From positions 1-32,034 of the forward strand of contig JANQHX010000086.1 in NCBI GenBank assembly GCA_028282465.1: DNA of 32,034 bases. The letters are read 5' to 3'. The notes beneath the pieces are model-generated. The model saw only the letters and a program-made list of their open reading frames with translations. It was not told where the DNA came from and searched no databases. Shown here one piece after another: positions 17,369 to 24,546 of the stretch (the stretch's first letter is position 1; every line of letters starts with the position of its first letter). A program made the position numbers and the translations under genes. This DNA is from Gynuella sp. Its GTDB lineage: Bacteria > Pseudomonadota > Gammaproteobacteria > Pseudomonadales > Natronospirillaceae.

Positions 17369-18159
17369 TATATTTTCTCTCCTAATAAAAGCCCTTTCAC
17401 GATGCTATAGGACTCCCTTCTATCTAAAGCTTTAATCGCTTTTTCAGAGGGAATAGTTAAGGTAACCCCACTCTTCAATAGATTAATATTCCCGCTCAGA
17501 AATGCTCGCTCATTAGCATTGACAATCGATAAAACCGTTTGTTCAACAGTGGCACCTTCAGGCTTGTTTTTTTCAGCAATAGACCACAGCATGTCATCTG
17601 CCTGAACAATATATTTTGTGTTTGGCTTGTTGTTGTTTGCTTTGTTAGTACCAGATACAGAATGAAGTGGTCGAGACGAAATTAAGTCCCATTCAGCCTC
17701 AAGACTTGTTACATCTCTTGATACTCTATAATTTCGATTGACTAGTTCAAAAGAAACTTCACGAGTTACGTCATCTACTTGAATTTGATAAGCGCGACCT
17801 GCAAGGGCGCTCAATATAGACTTTAATCTGACAGCTATGAAACTTCTATGCACCAACGGCAGATTTCGAGTGAATAAAATTACTTCAGGGGTTGATGGCG
17901 TTTCAGACAATGTGTATCCACTTTTGACCAAGAAAAACCGTAACGCACCTCCTACTGATGTAATAGTTTGAGGAACCTCAACGTTTACGATCACACCGAG
18001 AGGATCCAATTGCTCATCAGTAGCTTCTGATGTGATGACAGTATACTTAAGGTGATTCGAAACAGTAGCGGCTAATAAATTACCTGAATATAAGGATGCC
18101 ACCAGCAATGTTTTTACTAATATGAGGTGTATGGTCGATTTTTCCATATGAATAGACAT
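17368..18159 (-). CDS. pilL: PilL N-terminal-like protein with LysM-type region
   Basis: A 263-residue exported protein resembling the conjugative PilL family (TIGR03748). Possible starts are TTG 18165, ATG 18159 and ATG 18147. ATG 18159 has GGA 8 bases upstream. After the signal peptide (ending near LLAA) comes the family's domain (about 30-165), with SVGGALRFFLVKSGYTL, LPLVHRSFI, and the conserved segment VRLKSILSALAGRAYQIQVDD, as in proteins that precede secretin-like pilus components. The C-terminal part (about 190-245) is a FimV/LysM-like region, YIVQADDMLWSIAEKN through LKSGVTLTIPS, expected to bind peptidoglycan. It is the first gene of the transfer operon. In related elements further pil genes follow. 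Here only this one is present. Confidence 0.82.
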   Translation of the reverse strand: MSIHMEKSTIHLILVKTLLVASLYSGNLLAATVSNHLKYTVITSEATDEQLDPLGVIVNVEVPQTITSVGGALRFFLVKSGYTLSETPSTPEVILFTRNLPLVHRSFIAVRLKSILSALAGRAYQIQVDDVTREVSFELVNRNYRVSRDVTSLEAEWDLISSRPLHSVSGTNKANNNKPNTKYIVQADDMLWSIAEKNKPEGATVEQTVLSIVNANERAFLSGNINLLKSGVTLTIPSEKAIKALDRRESYSIVKGLLLGEKI

Positions 18160-18196
18160 AGCCAAATTCCATTATTAAGTACTCGATTTAACATCG

Positions 18197-18225
18197 ATTA
18201 TATTCTCAATACACTTCACAGTTAG
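18197..18225 (-). promoter_or_regulatory. Candidate promoter of the pilL-traG transfer operon
   Basis: On the minus strand a perfect -10 box TATAAT spans 18202-18197, about 38 bases before the preferred pilL ATG. The hexamer 17 bases upstream (CTAACT) matches TTGACA at only three positions. A strong -10 with a poor -35 suggests dependence on an activator. A long A-tract with CACCTA lies just upstream (18240-18226). Confidence 0.5.
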
Positions 18226-18263
18226 TAGGTGTTTTTTTTTGAACATAAATAATAAAAACACCT
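18226..18263 (-). repeat. A-tract/CACCTA inverted-repeat element, copy 1
   Basis: AGGTGTTTTT and AAAAACACCT form a perfect 10-base inverted repeat (18227-18236 with 18254-18263). Read on the minus strand it ends in nine A residues followed by CACCTA. The same 15 bases occur once more at 21407-21421, also 55-66 bases before a start codon. It could be an UP-like A-tract, a regulator site, or a hairpin in a transcript. Confidence 0.5.
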
Positions 18264-18280
18264 TAAGGTCATGAAGATAA

Positions 18281-18498
18281 ATGGCTTCAATAAATGAATC
18301 GTCTTTAGTGTTAGATGTTAGAATATTATTGATGAGGCCTAATTATCCAACTGCGAAATTAGCGCTGGAAATGTCAGAGTCAACCATTGATTCATCATTT
18401 CACAGGTTAGTAAAGATGATAGCCACTTCAATAGATTAGATGTGGCTATTTTAGATCGGAAAACTAAGAGTTTTGAGGCTAAATATATAACTAATTGA
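18281..18498 (+). pseudogene. Possible frameshifted small helix-turn-helix gene
   Basis: The 335-base gap between pilL and the small membrane gene (18166-18500) holds the pilL promoter region and, on the plus strand, a 52-codon open frame from ATG 18281 to 18439. Its product includes RPNYPTAKLALEMSESTIDS, which reads like a helix-turn-helix. After about 18405 a different frame stays open to a TGA at 18496, giving KDDSHFNRLDVAILDRKTKS. One base lost or gained near 18408 would join them into about 72 residues. Shine-Dalgarno support is weak, and AT-rich DNA gives such frames by chance, so this is tentative. Confidence 0.28.
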
Positions 18499-18500
18499 AG

Positions 18501-18773
18501 CTAGTTAGATTGAGTCTTTTGAAATAGTTTTACATGGTTTGCGTAAACCATAATTGCCATTATAAGCGTTCCTAGAACCGCAATGAGTTGTTCAGTTATG
18601 GTAGTGTCATATTTCTCATACATTACCATCAGATACGCGATAATGACTAAAGACGATGAACTCATATGGAGCATCAGTTTTTTCTTTGAGAATCTATTTG
18701 CAAACTGACTTACCCAAATACTGGGAATGACAAACAGTAGTGAGGCAGAAAGTATCAAAAATAGAAGGTTCAT
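18501..18773 (-). CDS. Small integral membrane protein
   Basis: A 90-residue hydrophobic protein with about three membrane helices (residues near 3-22, 35-52 and 60-80) and a basic loop (NRFSKKKLM). The ATG at 18773 overlaps the PFL_4669-type stop by four bases, and GGAG lies about 10 bases upstream, so it is translated with that gene and closes the three-gene minus-strand unit 20172-18501. I recognise no family. A link to the element's maintenance or transfer is inferred from the coupling only. Confidence 0.6.
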   Translation of the reverse strand: MNLLFLILSASLLFVIPSIWVSQFANRFSKKKLMLHMSSSSLVIIAYLMVMYEKYDTTITEQLIAVLGTLIMAIMVYANHVKLFQKTQSN

Positions 18774-19504
18774 ATGTCATTTCTCCTTATTTTTTGGCGT
18801 TCAATTTCTGGAAGAATATAACCAGATAATATCTCATCTGGGATATCGCCATAGGTCAGCTGCGTCTCTTTTCGATAAGCATTATTGGTAGAGAACAATG
18901 ACATACGAATTCCATTATCTTTAAATTTAGCGGGAATTTTTAGGGCCGCTCTGATCGGAGTGGCTGCATTAAAAGTAAACTTACCCTCAAACAGTTTATT
19001 CGTTATTAATCCTGTGCGTTTCAAGGTTTCCGCGACTAGGACCAAACTGTCATAACCCGCAATTAAGTAAGCCATTTGGTAAGCAAATGGAGATTTGAAT
19101 TGTAAGGAAATATCAATTGGTTCGCCTGATATAACACTCTTAACAGTCACACCTCTAGGTATACTCTTCTGAATATCTTCCATTTCAGCTTGTATTTTAT
19201 CTAACCGAACTTTAGCTTCGCTCATCTTCTGTTCGACTAGATATAGGCAGTATAATGAATATGGATCAGGATCTGCCATGCGACTTCTTTCTTGTATTAA
19301 TCGGATAGATTTTGCGAAAGAAATTAAACCTACTTGCCCATATGTTAGTTTGGCATCACGTGCTTCGGAGTTACCTGCTCTTCCTCCAATTAGTTTTTTT
19401 GCCTGCTTTGTATGAATGCTAATAGCGACGCCATCACCTACTAATTTTCCTGGTTCTTCTGGTTCATTATCTGAAACTACGGCTAAGTGAGGTGTTGAAC
19501 TCAT
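18770..19504 (-). CDS. ICE protein, PFL_4669 family (TIGR03761)
   Basis: A 244-residue soluble protein matching the PFL_4669 family. Family features are the early HTKQAKKLIGGR segment, the central SLYCLYLVEQKMSEA helix, SPFAYQMAYLIAGYDSLV (the most conserved part, about residues 146-163) and LKRTGLITNKLF. This family is a marker of GI/ICEHin1056-type integrative elements and usually lies in the maintenance or replication module near parB, ssb and topoisomerase genes. The biochemical role is not known. It overlaps both neighbours by four bases. Confidence 0.85.
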   Translation of the reverse strand: MSSTPHLAVVSDNEPEEPGKLVGDGVAISIHTKQAKKLIGGRAGNSEARDAKLTYGQVGLISFAKSIRLIQERSRMADPDPYSLYCLYLVEQKMSEAKVRLDKIQAEMEDIQKSIPRGVTVKSVISGEPIDISLQFKSPFAYQMAYLIAGYDSLVLVAETLKRTGLITNKLFEGKFTFNAATPIRAALKIPAKFKDNGIRMSLFSTNNAYRKETQLTYGDIPDEILSGYILPEIERQKIRRNDI

Positions 19505-20172
19505 AATATAGATTCTCTAGTGTTAGTATTTAATTCATCTAGTTTATGGTCATTAACTATGGAGTACACCAGTCTAATTTCGACGTTAGTCGAGATGGCA
19601 GTTACTACATAAGCAAGCATGTCTTGACCATCTTTACCATTTGAATTGGTATATTCCATCATCATTCTCTGGGCATGCTTTGGAATATATTCTGTGATTA
19701 ACTCATTAGTGTTTCTGGATATCGCGTTATACCAACCTTTAATATAATAACTATCATCTACACTTAGCCTTTGCCCTCTGAGAGACTGGTCTCTACCATC
19801 ACCAAAACCAAGCTCTTTACGACGTTGAGTGTATAGAAAATTACTGATACCAAAGTATGTACGCATAAAATCAACGGAAGCCCCCTTACTGATTAAGAAA
19901 TCCACAAGCCTTTCTTCTTCTAAGTGCTTCTCTGCTAGCATGATTTTTTGCTTCATGACTTCCGTATTTATGCTGACTTGTAGGAATTCATCCGCATGCT
20001 TTCGCAAGTAACTCGCAATACTTAGAGGACTTTCTGAAAGCTTTTTTGAAATGGAAAAATCCAAACCCACTTGGCTATTGAGTTCTTTTGACTTGCCTCT
20101 GCTCGCCAAATCAAGAATCGCCGCGCACGCCGCGTTTTCAACAGAGGAATTTTCTTTTTGAGAAGATCTCAT
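19501..20172 (-). CDS. DUF2857-type ICE regulator-like protein
   Basis: A 223-residue soluble protein resembling the DUF2857 family (PF11198) of GI-type elements. The typical parts are ESPLSIASYLRKHADEFLQVSIN, then EERLVDFLISKGASVDFMRTYFGISNFLYTQRRKELG (about 95-130), which looks like a helix-turn-helix for DNA binding. It starts at ATG 20172 with AGGTG 5 bases upstream, has a TATAAT on the minus strand at 20229-20224, and is followed with a four-base overlap by the PFL_4669-type gene. In related elements DUF2857 genes lie next to the parB/PFL_4669 block, in line with a regulatory or maintenance role. The function is inferred. Confidence 0.72.
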   Translation of the reverse strand: MRSSQKENSSVENAACAAILDLASRGKSKELNSQVGLDFSISKKLSESPLSIASYLRKHADEFLQVSINTEVMKQKIMLAEKHLEEERLVDFLISKGASVDFMRTYFGISNFLYTQRRKELGFGDGRDQSLRGQRLSVDDSYYIKGWYNAISRNTNELITEYIPKHAQRMMMEYTNSNGKDGQDMLAYVVTAISTNVEIRLVYSIVNDHKLDELNTNTRESIL

Positions 20173-20511
20173 TCGTACACCTAATAGAAAATATTGTTAA
20201 GACCCTATATGGGAATAAAACAAATTATATTAACCCCGAGAGTAGATGACGTTCTCAAATAAGAGGATTTACTCGGGATCCCAATTTCCATCCTTAGATT
20301 GGAAGGTTGTGTCCAATTTAATTTTGATACTCGAACTATTTAAGTATGGTTTTCCATACTTCCATCTCGCCCAAAACTATATTAGTGGAATCCTAGAATA
20401 ATTTGTTTGATTTTTATGATCGTCTTAACACTACTATTTTGAAGTGAGCATAAAGCGCCTGACTTAATAATTAAATTTTTTGTAAGACGAAAACTAAAGG
20501 AGGAAGCTGAC
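20173..20511. promoter_or_regulatory. Structured intergenic region before the DUF2857 operon
   Basis: These 339 bases separate the luxR stop from the DUF2857 gene. A minus-strand TATAAT at 20229-20224 is a likely -10. Just upstream of it, CCCGAG (20235-20240) pairs with CTCGGG (20272-20277), enclosing a second small stem (TTCTC/GAGGA). AAGTATGG and CCATACTT form a perfect 8-base stem with a TTTT loop at 20342-20361. A plus-strand open frame of 51 codons (20246-20401) has no convincing start signal or recognisable product. The region could hold operators, an RNA leader or another cis-acting site. Confidence 0.45.
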
Positions 20512-21264
20512 CTATCTATAAATGTTGAAGTCAAAATCTCTTTCAAATCTTTTCAGCATGCCAAGTTCTTTAGCCACGATGACTGCTTGACACCTGTTTT
20601 TAGCACCAAGTTTCTTAGACGCAGTTTTAACATGTTTTTCAACGGTTACACCTGCTAGATTAAGCGCTTCTGAAATGTCGGATGTTCTTAGCCCTTCCGC
20701 TAAGTAGTAAAGCACCTGAGACTCTCTTGCCGAGAGAATTTCTTGTCTAAATGATATTTCATCTGTTTTCTCAAATAGAAATGGAAAAAGTTCGTACGCT
20801 ATTAATTTCGGATGTTGTAATTCCTCCAACAGTTTTGGTGTCTCCTCGTCAGGTGAAAGAATCCAAAGCATTGAGGTGCCTGTATGACCTCTATAGGGTA
20901 TTAAAATGCCACTTGCCAACCCGTGGGAATGGGCGTCGTCGATAAATGCTTTTTGTTCGCCTTTTAAAGTGTTCTTAAATGTAGATTGATAAACTGGTTT
21001 CGAAGAATTTCTGACCTGTTCCCACGTTGGGTCTATTAGGTGATATTTTTTTTCGGCATATCGGTTTTGCCACTTTTCAGGTAACCTATTATGAACAAAT
21101 GTTAAAGGCTTTTCTGCAGACACATATTTCATCTGTATATAGCAAAGGCTGTAATTAGAATTTCCATTTTCTTTAATCAGTTTAAAAAAAGCCTCATAAG
21201 CATCCTGTAGACCTGAAAAGCTATTTACCTCTGCGACTAAATCAACAAGGTTACTAACATCCAT
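20512..21264 (-). CDS. LuxR-family autoinducer-binding transcriptional regulator
   Basis: A 250-residue quorum-sensing type regulator. ATG 21264 is chosen over GTG 21273 because AGGTGA lies 5 bases before it. The N-terminal half is an autoinducer-binding domain. By spacing to TraR, Trp57, Tyr61, Asp70, Pro71 and Gly113 correspond here to W65, Y69, D78, P79 and G119, all kept. The position of Trp85 is Gln93. The C-terminal GerE helix-turn-helix (LSARESQVLYYLAEGLRTSD onward) keeps the invariant Glu, Leu and Gly (E181, L185, G191). No LuxI-type synthase is in the window, so it may be a solo receptor. Lying beside the transfer module, it may control transfer genes as TraR does on Ti plasmids. That is inferred. 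Confidence 0.9.
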   Translation of the reverse strand: MDVSNLVDLVAEVNSFSGLQDAYEAFFKLIKENGNSNYSLCYIQMKYVSAEKPLTFVHNRLPEKWQNRYAEKKYHLIDPTWEQVRNSSKPVYQSTFKNTLKGEQKAFIDDAHSHGLASGILIPYRGHTGTSMLWILSPDEETPKLLEELQHPKLIAYELFPFLFEKTDEISFRQEILSARESQVLYYLAEGLRTSDISEALNLAGVTVEKHVKTASKKLGAKNRCQAVIVAKELGMLKRFERDFDFNIYR

Positions 21265-21389
21265 ATTGTTCACCTATTTAATATTATGGGTAAGAATTCA
21301 AATTATATGGCTTACTATCGCTAATCATATACGTCGATTAACATATCTTTATTAACTGTTAACTTGATCACATGAAATGAGGAGCACTC

Positions 21390-21421
21390 AGGTTTTATTT
21401 CAAATTAAAAAAAAACACCTA
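21390..21421 (+). repeat. A-tract/CACCTA element, copy 2, before the plus-strand operon
   Basis: The 15 bases at 21407-21421 (nine A then CACCTA) are identical to the element before pilL. The left arm is a shortened version (AGGTTTTATTT from 21390). A TATAAA at 21436-21441 would place the -35 region on this element, with no TTGACA-like hexamer. It ends 55 bases before the GTG at 21477. It lies in the 212-base divergent region between luxR and this operon, where TTAACTGTTAA (about 21350) is another small palindrome. Confidence 0.45.
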
Positions 21422-21476
21422 GTTATCTATTTAACTATAAAGCTTTAATATTTTTTTATTTAAGCGATAAATTGTT

Positions 21477-21908
21477 GTGAAAAAAATTAATAACTACGCA
21501 CAAGAGCTAAATCTCCTCAACTTAATTAGATCAAATAGCTTATCACCAGAGTTTATACTATTCATTGAAACCTTGTGTGATCGGTACAGAGGTGTAGAAC
21601 TCTTGTCAGAAGAACATGAGCCTGTGATTAGTGAAATTCATCGAGCATTAAAAAGTTGCAGCGGTAAGCAACCAATTATTTGGTTAGCTAGGGCCATTTC
21701 TCAGTCACAGTTTTTCACTTTTTCCTATCGATTTGAGCTAAATAGCCTTTGGGATTTTAGGGTTGAGGGGTTTATTTCTTACTGTTCTAGGAACAACTGC
21801 TTGCCAGAGAATATTACGAGGTGGGAAAGCTCTAACTCTAGTATATCGGCAACACAATTAATGGAGTGGATGTATGAGCTTAATACAAAAAACGAACCCT
21901 CAAAATAA
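21477..21908 (+). CDS. Hypothetical protein, first gene of divergent operon
   Basis: A 143-residue soluble protein starting at GTG 21477. I do not recognise a family. It is mostly helical, with clusters of aromatic residues in the middle (FFTFSYRFELNSLWDF) and four Cys. No signal peptide or membrane segment is seen. The last 35 bases overlap the next gene, whose Shine-Dalgarno (GGAG) lies inside this frame, so the two products are likely made together and may interact. Transcription is divergent from luxR, across 212 bases that carry a copy of the element found before pilL. The start is uncertain because no good Shine-Dalgarno precedes the GTG. Confidence 0.62.
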   Translation: MKKINNYAQELNLLNLIRSNSLSPEFILFIETLCDRYRGVELLSEEHEPVISEIHRALKSCSGKQPIIWLARAISQSQFFTFSYRFELNSLWDFRVEGFISYCSRNNCLPENITRWESSNSSISATQLMEWMYELNTKNEPSK

Positions 21909-22785
21909 TCTTCTCATTACCGAAGAAATGGTAAGAATTAAAAGCTTATCTGGCCTTATAGATTCAAGCTTTGATTCTATTTACGGTGAGTTTTACCTGA
22001 AAATAAAAAAGTATATAGTTGAAAGTGACGTTGTAGTTGGCTTACGTGATGCTGCATCATGTATGAGTGCATCGTTTGCATTTGTATTGCCAGTAAATTG
22101 CCCTTTTGAAGAGCTAAAAAGTAGACAGTATGTTTGGCGATTTGGCTTATTTGTAGTCTGCCTTGTTAATAGAGTCGAAGAAAAATATGACCCTACAAAA
22201 ATATTGAGCAATACACTTCCGAGAAAGGCTTCTGACTGGGTGAATCAGGACCCTGAGTTAGCTCCTGCACTTTTAGTCCCCATAAATTTAAAGAATTCAC
22301 CTTTTTTCCAAGTGACTAACTCAATATTTGAGTTCAATAAAGATGAAGAAAACTTAAATAAAGCTAAACCTGAAAACTGTATTGAGTTGGAAAACGAGAC
22401 TGGCTTTAATAGTTCTCTTAATAGTGAAGGAGAGGGAGACTCCAACATTCTTAAGCCTGAGAACCCTCAAGATTTAAAGCCGAGCAATCGGGATATCGCT
22501 CGACAATTCATTGTTTGGGCACTTGAATACGCCGAAAAGCATCCAACGGCTATCTGCCGATTCAATGGAAATTTTGCGTTCGTTGCGCCTACTTCGTTTC
22601 AATTAGCCTCAGGCAGCATTAATCAAGATTGGAAAAAGATTCAAAATGCTCTTCTTAAGCTCAAGATTCATACCAAAGCAATTGATGGCGGAAATTTTAT
22701 CAACGGAATAATTCCAGGTATAAAAGGACAAAAGAATTTTGTTCTGGTCAAAGAACAATGCATCTTCTTATATGTTGATCGCTAA
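21874..22785 (+). CDS. TraI_2/TraI_2_C-like protein, probably degenerate MobH relaxase relative
   Basis: A 303-residue protein starting at ATG 21874 (GGAG 7 bases upstream). Residues about 208-303 resemble the TraI_2_C domain at the end of MobH relaxases: F..W at the start, AFVAPTSF, then DWKKIQNALLKLKIHTK (252-268) and a Gly-rich end. Residues about 20-105 can be aligned to the TraI_2 N-terminal domain (IKSLSGLIDSSFDSIYGEFY, then VWRFGLFVVCLVNR). However, the metal-binding HHH and GGLL..H boxes are absent and the HD dyad is Asn99-Arg100. The middle (about 145-200) is acidic and probably disordered. At about half the length of a relaxase it is unlikely to nick DNA. It may be an accessory or regulatory paralogue. 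The C-terminal match is firmer than the N-terminal one. Confidence 0.58.
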   Translation: MSLIQKTNPQNNLLITEEMVRIKSLSGLIDSSFDSIYGEFYLKIKKYIVESDVVVGLRDAASCMSASFAFVLPVNCPFEELKSRQYVWRFGLFVVCLVNRVEEKYDPTKILSNTLPRKASDWVNQDPELAPALLVPINLKNSPFFQVTNSIFEFNKDEENLNKAKPENCIELENETGFNSSLNSEGEGDSNILKPENPQDLKPSNRDIARQFIVWALEYAEKHPTAICRFNGNFAFVAPTSFQLASGSINQDWKKIQNALLKLKIHTKAIDGGNFINGIIPGIKGQKNFVLVKEQCIFLYVDR

Positions 22786-22810
22786 GTCGGGTATTTCATC
22801 GGAGTAATTA

Positions 22811-23041
22811 ATGAAACATTTTAAGCTGGCAATAAAATCTTTTGTCACAAATTATTACAAGATGGGGGGAAACACAGTAAAGGGTCATAACCGTAACATG
22901 ATTCTATTATTGGTATGGCTAGCTGCTATATATTTTGGGACAAGTTGGTTCACTTTTCATCAAGTAGCATTCGTATACATAACCTTCGCAGTTGGGCTCC
23001 CTTTGTTAGCTTTAATCACTAAAGACCCAAATGGAACCTGA
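22811..23041 (+). CDS. Small two-helix membrane protein
   Basis: A 76-residue protein with a basic N-terminus (about residues 1-28, HFKLAIKSFVTNYYKMGG and KGHNRN), followed by two membrane helices (about 29-47 and 50-68) and a short polar tail. GGAG lies 6 bases before the ATG at 22811. It is 25 bases downstream of the TraI-like gene and is followed by a bidirectional terminator, so it ends the three-gene plus-strand operon. I recognise no family. Confidence 0.62.
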   Translation: MKHFKLAIKSFVTNYYKMGGNTVKGHNRNMILLLVWLAAIYFGTSWFTFHQVAFVYITFAVGLPLLALITKDPNGT

Positions 23042-23060
23042 AGCTTAACGAATTTCTAAA

Positions 23061-23095
23061 ACATCCCGGTATGGAGCAGTACCGGGGTGTTTTTA
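23061..23095. terminator. Bidirectional rho-independent terminator
   Basis: An 11-base stem, ACATCCCGGTA with TACCGGGGTGT (one G-T wobble), encloses an eight-base loop and is followed by TTTTTAATT on the plus strand and TTTTAG on the minus strand. It lies between the convergent small membrane gene (stop 23041) and the esterase gene (stop 23110) and can end both transcripts. Confidence 0.85.
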
Positions 23096-23109
23096 ATTAA
23101 TTAGAACAA

Positions 23110-24546
23110 TCACTGGCTTAGATTAATATTCCAAGTAATCGCATTTTCTTCGTTGATTAGTATTGCTGGCTCATTTCTAGCTACTGTATCAACTGACAGT
23201 GCAAGACCCAATTCTGAAACGCTAAGAAGTTTTATGGAATCTGCAGACTGCCCGCTGATTATCCACTCCTGACTTTCAGTATTATTAAATTGATTTGCAG
23301 TCACTAGATTAGTGGTATTGGCTGTTAAATAGAAAGATGTGTCTCTGTTTGATCGAATATAATATTTCCCAGTATCGCCGATGGCTTCAAATATCCACTG
23401 CATTTTCACCGCCGTGTCAGAGTGTGCTCTTATATCTGCTTGAGAGCCTTCTACCATATTGGCACCACCGCCACCTGGGAATAAAGAAAAGTTTGACGCT
23501 TTAATGTGATAGATAGAATTTAAATCGGGTTGCCAATCCACCGGTTCTGGAGCGGTATTACCAAAACAAGCATTAATAAATTCAAAGTTAACATTTGGTT
23601 CAAGTCTGAGCATTGAGCTCAAACTATGCTCGGAATTACCAGTTTCAGTTGAAATAAAAGGAATATTTAATGACTCTAGGTGAGCAGTGAAATCCGCTTG
23701 AAAACCAAGTGCTCCATTACCAAGCCTAAATTGTACAGTTTCATTAGGATGACTTTGCACCCATTCAGCATATCGTTCAGCTTGGCGATAAATACTAGTG
23801 TGTCGAAAGTAATTAAGATCGTTATTATAAAAAGATTCAAACACCCCTGCTCTATTCATCATAAGTGTTTCACTTGTATGCAGAGCACCATCTAAACTAA
23901 TTGCACATGAAAAGGTCTCCGGATATTTCATTGCATAGAGCATTGAGCCAAAGCCTCCCATGGAGAAACCTAGTAGCGCACGTTTTTCCCGTAGTGGAAT
24001 AACATTTAGAGTCTCTTCAATGTGGGGGATAAGAATATTCATAACAGATGATTCAATCTGATATAGGTTTCCGTCGACATTTGTACGACTCTGACAAGCT
24101 TGATTTGGATCTCTAAACTCATTATTTCCTCTAGGACAGTGAATACCAGGATACACATCTCCCCACATTGAAGTAATGTTGCCGCCTTGAGGTAATACTA
24201 AAATTGACGGCTCCATCAAACCCGCCTCTACAGCACACTGGTAGTGATTGGCCGCTGGAATAAGAATATTCGTTAGAATGGACTCTGCATTAACATTAGT
24301 ACCATTGCCATGCAAAACATATATCACAGGATATTGTGTTGAGGTGTCTGTTGGGTCATAGTTTTCGGGATAAACAACGCGATAAGGAATTTCAGGGTGT
24401 GATGCGGTAGCTGGTATCGCATCCCTTTCAGTTGTTAATACCGATGATAAATTTGGTGATGTACATATGGTAGCAGCCAACGTACTCGAGACCAGTCCAG
24501 TAGAGATGATCATTACTGTCAAAATTATTCTATATATTGTTTCCAT
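23110..24546 (-). CDS. Secreted esterase (esterase D/PF00756-like) with ricin-like C-terminal domain
   Basis: A 478-residue exported hydrolase. A signal peptide ends near residue 25 (STLAA). The alpha/beta-hydrolase core of the putative esterase family (feruloyl/esterase D-like) shows YPVIYVLHG at 72-80, the nucleophile elbow GFSMGGFG with Ser195, and SEHSLSS with His307. The acid is probably Asp285. Residues about 343-478 look like a ricin-type beta-trefoil carbohydrate-binding region, with YYIRSNRDTSFYLT and QEWIIS repeats. The substrate is probably an ester on a polysaccharide or a small ester; it cannot be fixed from sequence. The ATG at 24546 has AGGTG 7 bases upstream. It is divergent from a LysR gene, the usual arrangement for regulator and target. 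Confidence 0.82.
   Translation of the reverse strand: METIYRIILTVMIISTGLVSSTLAATICTSPNLSSVLTTERDAIPATASHPEIPYRVVYPENYDPTDTSTQYPVIYVLHGNGTNVNAESILTNILIPAANHYQCAVEAGLMEPSILVLPQGGNITSMWGDVYPGIHCPRGNNEFRDPNQACQSRTNVDGNLYQIESSVMNILIPHIEETLNVIPLREKRALLGFSMGGFGSMLYAMKYPETFSCAISLDGALHTSETLMMNRAGVFESFYNNDLNYFRHTSIYRQAERYAEWVQSHPNETVQFRLGNGALGFQADFTAHLESLNIPFISTETGNSEHSLSSMLRLEPNVNFEFINACFGNTAPEPVDWQPDLNSIYHIKASNFSLFPGGGGANMVEGSQADIRAHSDTAVKMQWIFEAIGDTGKYYIRSNRDTSFYLTANTTNLVTANQFNNTESQEWIISGQSADSIKLLSVSELGLALSVDTVARNEPAILINEENAITWNINLSQ

Noticed and set aside
18488-18507. TAACTA/TAGTTA stem after the small membrane gene, possible terminator
   Set aside because: Six weak A-T-rich pairs and no T-run; not convincing.
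20496-20503. Perfect AAAGGAGG on the plus strand just before the luxR stop
   Set aside because: The next ATG (20521) opens only 22 codons antisense to luxR and lies too far away. Probably chance.
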